A stretch of 64,000 nucleotides of DNA from Blakeslea trispora (taxonomy: Eukaryota > Mucoromycota > Mucoromycetes > Mucorales > Choanephoraceae), in the NCBI GenBank assembly GCA_025331445.1, contig JAIWNE010000004.1:558001-622000 (forward strand), read 5' to 3'. The position numbers and the translations under genes were made by a program. Below are positions 57,070-64,000 of this stretch, one piece after another. Numbering within the stretch: the first letter of the stretch is position 1; each line of letters begins with the position of its first letter. The notes under the pieces were generated by a model. The model was not told the DNA's origin. It searched no databases and saw nothing but the letters and a program-made list of their open reading frames with translations.

Positions 57070-58613
57070 TTAGAGTCTAGCAGTTTCAGTAACAGTTGAT
57101 CTTCTTGAAGATGTGGGTACAACATGTCGTCTCAAATAATTGTTCAAGAACATGCCTTGAGGATCGACCTGTTGGCGAACTCTCAAAAAGTCTTGGAACT
57201 TGGGGAAAGAAGCTTCCAGCTCTCTAATTCCTTGACCGTGTGCCTTGGCCCAATGAGGACGACCATTGTATTCACGCATGATATCTTCATATCCCTTCCA
57301 ATATTTCTTGTAGGGTACAGGCTTACCGTAAGGTCTATACATGATCACACCAATATAACACGTTTTACGACCATAGGCAGGACTCATCCAGACATCATCT
57401 TGATCAACAAAACGAATTTCAACTGGGAAATGTACCTTGAGGTCATTGTCGGCAATAAACTTATCAAGCTTACGAAGGGCAGCAGGTGCATCTTTCCAGT
57501 CAATAGCCCATTCATTCACATATTGAGGGAAAAGACAGTCAAAGTTGAAGACCTTGTTGGACACATCCACCACATGAACAGGCTTGGAATGCAATGTGTT
57601 GAACATCATCTTGGTAAGATAGGGAATCAAGGAAGTACCATAACGAGTGATATTCAACATGGCTTGGTAGGCATGGAATCCATAACCTCTTTCCATCAAA
57701 GCACTAGGACCTGATTTCATGATTTCCTTGTCTGTGCGATTGGCTCTCCATACTACACAATCATCTGTGTGTGGGTACCACCAAACACGGGTATGCTCGG
57801 AAGAATGAATGACAGCATCCCAGTCATTCAGAACATCAGAAAACTTGTAAGGCTTTTGAATTGCCTCTAATTTGAAATCGGGCTCAACTTGAAAGGTGAT
57901 ACGTGTAATGATACCCAAGGCACCTAGATGACAACGAGCAGCTTCAAATACGTCCTGGTTGCTTGTAGGTGAACAAAACAAAATATCTCCTTGAGCTGTT
58001 ACCAAAGTCAAATCAACAACCTAAAGGTAAAAAAAAATAAGGCATGAATAACTCTCTTTCTCTTCTTCTCTCTCTCTCTCTCTCTTCTCATCTTACCATA
58101 GTTGAAAGACAACCAAAGTGAGCACCTGTGCCATGTGTAGCAGTAGCAATGACACCACCAACAGTTTGGTCAGAGATAGAGCCCAAATTACTGACGGCAA
58201 GACCACTTTCTCTTAAGACCTGGTGTAGTTTATGAAGTGTCATACCTCCTTCCACTGTGGCTTGACAAGCTTTTGAGTTAATGGCAAGTAAATTGTTCAA
58301 CTTGTCAATATTGATCATGAAACCTTCAGTACAAGCAAGGTCAGAGGGAGAATGGCCAGCACCAAAGGCTTTCAAAGGTTTGTTCAACTTCTTGGCTAAT
58401 AAAATGACCTGTTTTCACAAATAACAATGAGTACCTTACATACATTATTTTTTGCTTTGCGTAATTTACCTTTTGCACTTGTTCTTCTGTCACTGGTTCA
58501 AATAAAATTTCAGGCTTGCATGCAAATGTCTTGCTCCAATTTTGAAAGACAAAATCGAAATTAGCAATTTCTCGAAGATCTTGAGGTAAATCTTCCATAC
58601 GATAAGGACCCAT
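57070..58613 (-). CDS. ALO1: D-arabinono-1,4-lactone oxidase
   Basis: FAD enzyme of the vanillyl-alcohol-oxidase fold that makes D-erythroascorbate, a fungal antioxidant, probably at the mitochondrial outer membrane as in yeast. ATG at 58613, three exons, stop at 57070. FAD domain: KPLKAFGAGHSPSDLACT, where the His is the expected site of covalent flavin. SVGG-type loop: SDQTVGGVIATATHGTGA. C-terminal ALO domain: RVWWYPHTDDCVVWRANRTD, FPVEIRFVDQDDVWMSPAYG and GRPHWAKAHG. About 470 residues, close to family length. The second intron has a long CT run as its polypyrimidine tract. Confidence 0.93.
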
Positions 58614-61075
58614 GGCTTATAGAGTTAGGTGTCAAACAATTAAAGAGAAGAAAAAAAAAAAAGAGGGAAAAATTGGAAAGAAAATAAAATTTGAGAGGCG
58701 AGTTTAAATATGATTGAGAAATGTCGCAATTGCATCGAAATCGTCCTTTGGGTGGCATCCACTCGATTTGACTTTTTCTTTCTTTTTTTTTTTTCTTCTT
58801 TTCAAACAGATAATAAACCTTTTGAAATTCATGTTGACTCAATTCTAACTTGTATGGAAAAAAGTGCTTTCTAAATGAATTAATAACATTCTTCTTTGTT
58901 AACTTCATGTTTCGATGCATTTTTTTTTTGAAATGCAGAAAATTTTCCTTTTGACATGAATTGATTCAGCTAAGTTTTTGTTATCGAATGCTATGGTTAC
59001 TTGTTGAAATGTCAGGGAAGAGACAGAAATACCAATTACGGAAACACATTGCATACAATCGTTCCACCAATGCTGTAACGGAATCCGAATATACCTAACG
59101 ACGTGTAAAATCCTCTACCGTTGCTTTTCTTGATTATAAACTAACTCTTTAAACCAAGAAGAGGGTATTATCTTCTTTCAATTTAATAATCAGGAAAAGG
59201 TGCTTTTTTTTGTTATTACGAATATGAATTTAACAACTTTATATGAATGGTATGGTGATACCTGTGATATGCAACACCATACCACCTAGAAAAGTTATTA
59301 GATAGTACAATGGGTCCAATAAAAACACAAAAATGATTTGCTATTAGCGCTTCGGATAAATACACCCCCATCATCACACATTGGGACGACTGTACTTTGC
59401 GAACATAGTTGCACAAACACTCAAGTTGTACAACTATAGAAAAAAAAGCATCCTTATTTGGACTTGCTTGTTTTCAATTCGTTGGGCCAAAAGATTCATG
59501 CAGATAAGCAAGTTTTATCTGTAAAGTACAAGTAAATAAAAAGAGAGAGGGGGGATGCAAGAGAAAGAAAAGCAACTTGTTTTCAAGTAAAATGTTGACA
59601 TGCAGTTAAATTCAATAAGCTTGTTACTTTTCATCTCTTTTGTCCAATTCATGATTAAATGAGTCACTGCTCTATGAAAAGTTAGACCTTGTAGATACTT
59701 TAAGCATGAAGTAGTTGAATTGATCAAGAGCAAAACAAATTGAGGCTACAAATTACAAGCAAAAGAAAGGAGTTGTAGATGCTTTATCTAATCAATAGTC
59801 ATGAGATATACAAGTAGATTGTAAACAGTCTAATTTTGTTTCTACAGTTTTTTCTCTTGTACGGTCTGTCATGTTGTGATTTTCAATGGACTGAAAGATA
59901 TCATTACAATACATATTGTATTTATTCAGAGAAAAAGAAACTTGACAGTTGTTCGGTTCTTTTTTATGTAAGGGCTTTGGTACAAAGGCTTTTTTTTATG
60001 CATGTTATTATCCTGTGTAGAGAAGGAGAGGGGGGATACTTTAGCACCATAGTGGGACTGGGTGATCTCTTGATGAAGCATGCTTTTGGTTGCCTCCAAA
60101 AAGATGACATAACTGAAAGACCAGTTCCCTTTTTTTTTTGTAATCAAAGAGCTAACAATTTGATGTTGTACTTACCGCACATGCGCATGCATCAACTGGT
60201 AATCCGCCCTCCTTATTTTTCTCTTTCGCTCCTTCTGCAAACCTTGTTTTTTGTATTGTTTGAAAGTCGTGATATGAAAGTATATGCTAGCTTATTGACA
60301 CTCATACAGATAGATCTACTGCATATTTCAGCAAGAAAGAGAATAGATGATGAAATGTATACTTTTTCTATCTCACAATAGCTCTTCTATTACTTTAACC
60401 AGATGGTCTTGCATAGACTTGATTTGTTGTTTTTGACTTACAATAGAAGAAAATAGTGGATGAATCAAGTTAGCGTATTGTTTATGATTAGACGTTTTTG
60501 ACATTCTATTGTAGCTAAAAAAGGGGGGAGTGGAGGGACTCTTTTGATGGGTACACGTATATTTCATTCACCATCAATTTGACATCTAGAGTATTTACGA
60601 AAACTATCATTTATCAGGTTGTAATACTAAAAGTTATTAAAGTTTTTTTTGTTGATTATTTGCCTTGATTAGAAACAACACAATCATGAAACAAAGCATA
60701 ACATTGAATTTGCAAGTGTAACTGATCTACATTCAAATTTCTTCATGACACTCAATATTTGGTTATTTGTAAATGATAGACTGATAAAGCTTTTCTTTTT
60801 CCACTCGGTTATAAAAATTATCGGTTCTCATTTGATTAAATTTAGTATTCTCCCATTTATTTGCCTTTTCATATTATTTAGTTACACCAGACAGCCATGC
60901 AGCTTGATCTACCTCCTTCAAAGACTCCTTTCAAAGAGTAAGAGAAAAAGTAACTTTTTTTTCCTTCACTTTGCTCCTTTCTTTTTCGCTTTTCTTAAAA
61001 AAAAAGAAGTGTGTTGATTTTCTTGCCTTCTTTTCTCTCTCTTTTTATTTATTGAAAATTAATAATTAACTCCAC
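58614..61075. other. Divergent intergenic region, 2.5 kb
   Basis: Separates the ALO1-like gene (minus) from the seven-span protein (plus), so both promoters lie at its ends. No gene is firmly supported. A minus-strand ATG frame at 60373-60513 (NLIHPLFSSIVSQKQQIKSM) contains a good GTAAGT donor and might be one exon of a small gene, but I could not find its partner exons. The 181-codon plus frame at 59836-60381 starts at a non-ATG codon and looks random. Confidence 0.4.
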
Positions 61076-62115
61076 ATGTACTCTCCAGATCAATGGGAAA
61101 TTCTTGCAGAGGTCAATAGCGTTGCTTGTATTACTATTGTTTCTCTTATTTTCGGTCGAAAGATTGCAAGTATCGAAGGACCTGTTTACTATGTTCAAAG
61201 CCTATTATTTATTCTTTATACTTTCTCATGGGCATTCAACTTAATTGCCTGTATGTTGACGAGTACAAACAATGGCAACTATCTTTCTTGTGACCTGACA
61301 AACTTCAACTCGGCCATCTTATATACAGCGACAAAGATGGTGTTGTTTCTTTATTTTATTGAAAAGGTAAATGTCTTCTTAGAGGCATGTTTTCTTATAC
61401 TGACGATGATCAAAGGCCTATATCATTTCTGCACCCAAAAAACCCCGTTTCAGGTCTCCACTTTACCTGATTAATTTAGGCTTACTCCTTCCCAATGTGG
61501 CGATCATCTTACTTCAGGTGATCTATCGAATCAAAATCGTGTCAGAAACCTATCCCTATCATTGTACAGTAGGATTCGATATGCCTGCTTCTGTTGTCTC
61601 TTTGTGTTATGATATATTTCTACTTGCTCTCTACATGAGCATTTTTATTAAGTTTTATTCTTTCCCAAGTGATGAGCAACAGAATGCGTACCAGGCTTCA
61701 TCGTTACACATGATGGCCAAGCGAAATGCAATTGCCTGTGGTGCTTCGTTGGTCACTTCCTGTGTTAACTTTATCATTATGATTGTAATGAATGGACGTG
61801 AAAGAGGTCTTGTTGCCTCAAGTATTTGTGCATTGGTAAAATATCTTTAAAAACAGCATCACTCCGAGTCATCTAATGCATGTTGTTTCATCTAGTCTGT
61901 TACTATCATTTGCTGTGTTATTCATTGGGGTAAGTTTGATTTATTGCCTTCCTTGCTTAAAACTCATCATTTTTTTCTTAGTGACCACACATCCTATTGA
62001 GACACAAATGAACGAAAAGGCATTCAAGGGTTGTTATAATGAACAATCTAGATTACAAATCATGCAACACCAAGAAGTAGTTGTCTTGACAGAAGTAAAA
62101 CGTAATCGACCCTAA
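61076..62115 (+). CDS. Seven-transmembrane protein of unknown function
   Basis: ATG at 61076; four exons joined at GTAAAT...CAAAG, GTAAAA...TCTAG and GTAAGT...TCTTAG. Seven hydrophobic spans are visible, starting near ACITIVSLIFG, YYVQSLLFILYTFSW, ILYTATKMVLFLYFI, LYLINLGLLLPNVAIILLQV, VVSLCYDIFLLALYMSIFI, LVTSCVNFIIMIVM and SSICALSVTIICCVIHW. The N-terminus is short and outside-facing by topology; the C-terminal tail of about 40 residues is charged. The layout is receptor-like, but no known GPCR motif is seen. Family not recognised. Confidence 0.72.
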
Positions 62116-62232
62116 TAAACCATTTAAAAAGAAAAAGACGGTCTTTGCAATAAGAATATAAATCTCTCAAAACGTTACTAAGAAAAGAGATAATACAAAA
62201 AAGAAACATCATTTTATTGTTATATACGGAGC

Positions 62233-63081
62233 TTATTTCTTCTTGGAGTTGCCCTTTTTGCCCATGAATATAGGCTTACCCTTCATCTTGTTATAACCAC
62301 CCAGACTGGATGTAGATTCTAAGGTGTTTGATTTGTGATACTTTCCCTTCTTTCCACCAAAACCATATTTGGCATCCTTGTTCAATCTCTTTTGACTCTT
62401 GGCTGGCTTCTCTGTCTTGGCACGCTTCTTGGTATCTGCCTTATCCAAAGCAATATCAAAGTCATCATTTGTTGTCAAATCTTCACCATCCTTTCTCTCT
62501 ATAAAATAGGTTTAGACATAATCCCCTTTTTGGGTTAACCAATTAGACTTACTTCTCTTTAATAGCTTAATCTTATCAAGCATTTCTGTCTTTTGCTTTT
62601 GTCTCTCTAATTGCTTCTCTACTTGCACCTTCTTACCAAACTTCTTGAGTTGACGTTGACGCTTGGCTTCTTCAGAGGCCTTAATAGAGGCATCTTCATC
62701 CAACAATTTCTGGCGAATCTTGGCCATATGTTCATCACTCTTTAACATTTCTGCAAAATAATCTTCAGGTCGAGAGAATTCAACACCAGCCTTTTGAACG
62801 AGTTCTCTACCGAGTTTGGCAGCTTCAAGAGCTTGCTTGTAGAAAGCCAATTCACGTTGCATATCGTCTTCAGGGTTCTCGACCACAACAGGGCTGCTAG
62901 AGGTGATTGTCATTGTTTCGATCCATGGCAGATCCTTCAATCTAAATGCTTCTGTGATGCGAATCATAGCTTCCTATTATTTCACCATTAGGACAGAAAA
63001 AAAATAAAGGCAGTCAGAACACTTACTTCATTGTTGATCTTGGGTCTCAAGGCCTTCTTGGCTGCTGGGCTGATCTCTTCT

Positions 63082-63113
<32 letters not shown>

Positions 63114-63293
63114 TTCTTGTTCTTCTTGTTCTTCTTGTTCTTCTTCTTCTTCGCTTTCTTCGTCAATAGGTACTGCTTCGGGAGCAACCTCTTCTTCTTC
63201 AAGAACTTCTTCAGCTACTTCTTCCTTTTCAACAGTAGGTTCGGTGTTCTTTTTGGCTGCCTTCTTGGCTGCTCTTTCAGTTTTACGAGACAT
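62233..63293 (-). CDS. EBP2: rRNA-processing protein EBP2
   Basis: Nucleolar protein needed for 27S pre-rRNA processing and 60S subunit assembly. ATG at 63293, three exons, stop at 62233. Exon 1 is Lys-rich then strongly acidic (Glu run 63085-63160). The conserved core follows: LKDLPWIETMTI, DDMQRELAFYKQALEAAK, RPEDYFAEMLKSDEHMAKIR, and KKFGKKVQVEKQLERQK. The C-terminus is basic and ends with YGFGGKKGKYHKSN and GYNKMKGKPIFMGKKG. All are signature EBP2 segments. Confidence 0.95.
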
Positions 63294-63517
63294 ATTTTAT
63301 AGATAGGAGGAAAAGAAAAAAAAAACAATGGAATATCCTAGACTCTACTCTCTGTGATTATCTCTTTCTCTCACTCGTGCTGTCTGTGTGTGTATCGGTG
63401 AATATGAAACCAAGTCACACAAGGAGGCTAAAGCCACCTAATTTGAAATAGGAACACTTTATAGTAAATTCATGCTTTGGCTGTATATATTTTTATTATT
63501 ATTATTATTCTTAAACT
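63294..63517. promoter_or_regulatory. Divergent promoter between EBP2 and the right-edge gene
   Basis: 224 bp between outward-facing ATGs. Contains GT/CT-rich sequence (63350-63395) and an ATT repeat (63492-63509). No specific motif can be assigned. Confidence 0.45.
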
Positions 63518-64000
63518 ATGAGCTTAGTCAGTCTTACAGCCCAATTATCAAAGACATTTGATGGCTGTCTTGAGTCCATTCTATCAGATACACAATCTAA
63601 AGAAGATGGTCAAAAAAGTAAAGTAGAGTAACAGTAATAGACACGCTTTTTTTTCTTATTTATACTATTCTTTGAAAGCACTTGAACAGCATCTTTCTAG
63701 TCTCAAGTCTTCGCTTTTAACACTTGAGGATCAGCTCAAGGAGATCAGGGCCAAGGCATTACAGAATGAGGATTTATCTCTGAATGAAGTAAGCCCCTCT
63801 CTCTTCTTTAAACACGCCTTCGTGATGAGTTGACGATACAAGTCCAATAGGCTATTAACTAAAGATATCGAAATCAAAAAAAAGACGATTTCAAACTATG
63901 TAACCAAGCTAGATGCCTGGGAAAAAGAACTACCTTTGCTTCAAGAGAACAGTCAAAAGGCATTGGCTGTTCGCTCAGATGGATTTGACTTTGACTCTCA
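63518..64000 (+). CDS. Coiled-coil protein, partial (cut by window end), possibly Mediator subunit 9
   Basis: ATG at 63518. Exons 63518-63617, 63679-63788 and 63843 to beyond 64000 join in frame. The visible 120 or so residues are mostly charged helix: LEQHLSSLKSSLLTLEDQL, EIRAKALQNEDLSL, then LLTKDIEIKKKTISNYVTKL followed by DAWEKELPLLQ. The heptad-like pattern and length recall small coiled-coil subunits such as Med9, whose last helix has a similar run, but this is a weak resemblance. Confidence 0.55.

Noticed and set aside
59836..60381. Plus-strand frame of 181 codons
   Set aside because: Begins at TTG, rich in Phe and Leu from T-rich DNA, no domain or splice context.
63031..63306. Plus-strand poly-serine frame
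   Set aside because: Antisense of the Glu-rich EBP2 N-terminus.
1..64000. tRNA, rRNA or CRISPR-like arrays
   Set aside because: Looked for T-loop GGTTCRANNCC signals, conserved rRNA blocks and regularly spaced repeats; none was convincing.

Overview
The window reads as nuclear DNA of an AT-rich, intron-rich filamentous fungus. Nearly every gene is split by short GT...AG introns of about 50-70 nt, spacers carry long A/T and CT runs, and the gene set is plainly fungal: Atg3, NDT80/PhoG regulator, RanBPM/Gid1, Trm82, D-arabinono-lactone oxidase and mitochondrial uS10. An early-diverging fungus of the Mucorales type is my best inference, from the intron style, two HSPA12-like Hsp70 genes side by side and decayed multi-copy hypothetical genes. 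The species is not identified. No tRNA, rRNA, CRISPR or prokaryotic operon was recognised.

Layout. 1-2570: no gene, one 73-bp tandem duplication. 2571-12039: a compact gene block with RanBPM/Gid1, mitochondrial uS10, ATG3, a triple-KH protein, a WD40 nuclear protein, a secreted defensin-like peptide and a single-pass membrane protein with PPxY and PSAP motifs. 12380-17777: two tandem NADP-type zinc alcohol dehydrogenase genes with a long spacer and signs of gene conversion. 17778-21566: desert. 21567-23752: NDT80/PhoG transcription factor with a 24-codon CAA run. 23945-29350: two HSPA12-like Hsp70 genes, head to head.

29351-38154 is the accessory part. It holds a probably intact Tc1/mariner-type transposon (31639-34321, TA target duplication, three-exon transposase, 53-bp perfect internal hairpin), retroelement-like debris and a decayed gene fragment. 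38155-49368 returns to housekeeping genes: NIPA-like magnesium transporter, Trm82, eS10, XPA/Rad14, a four-span membrane protein, a second secreted peptide with two defensin-like modules, and a METTL18/Hpm1 methyltransferase. 49369-53489 is another graveyard, with a frameshifted gene, an inverted duplication forming a 184-nt hairpin, and a GAA microsatellite. 53490-64000 holds an F-box protein, a fused chorismate mutase-prephenate dehydratase, D-arabinono-1,4-lactone oxidase, a seven-span membrane protein, EBP2 and the start of a coiled-coil protein.

The genes do not form one pathway; this is an ordinary eukaryotic chromosome segment. The most unusual items are the transposon with its hairpin, the bacterial-style fused P-protein, the defensin-like peptides, the inverted gene fragments, and two conserved genes (mitochondrial uS10 and METTL18) whose reading frames are interrupted near their N-termini.
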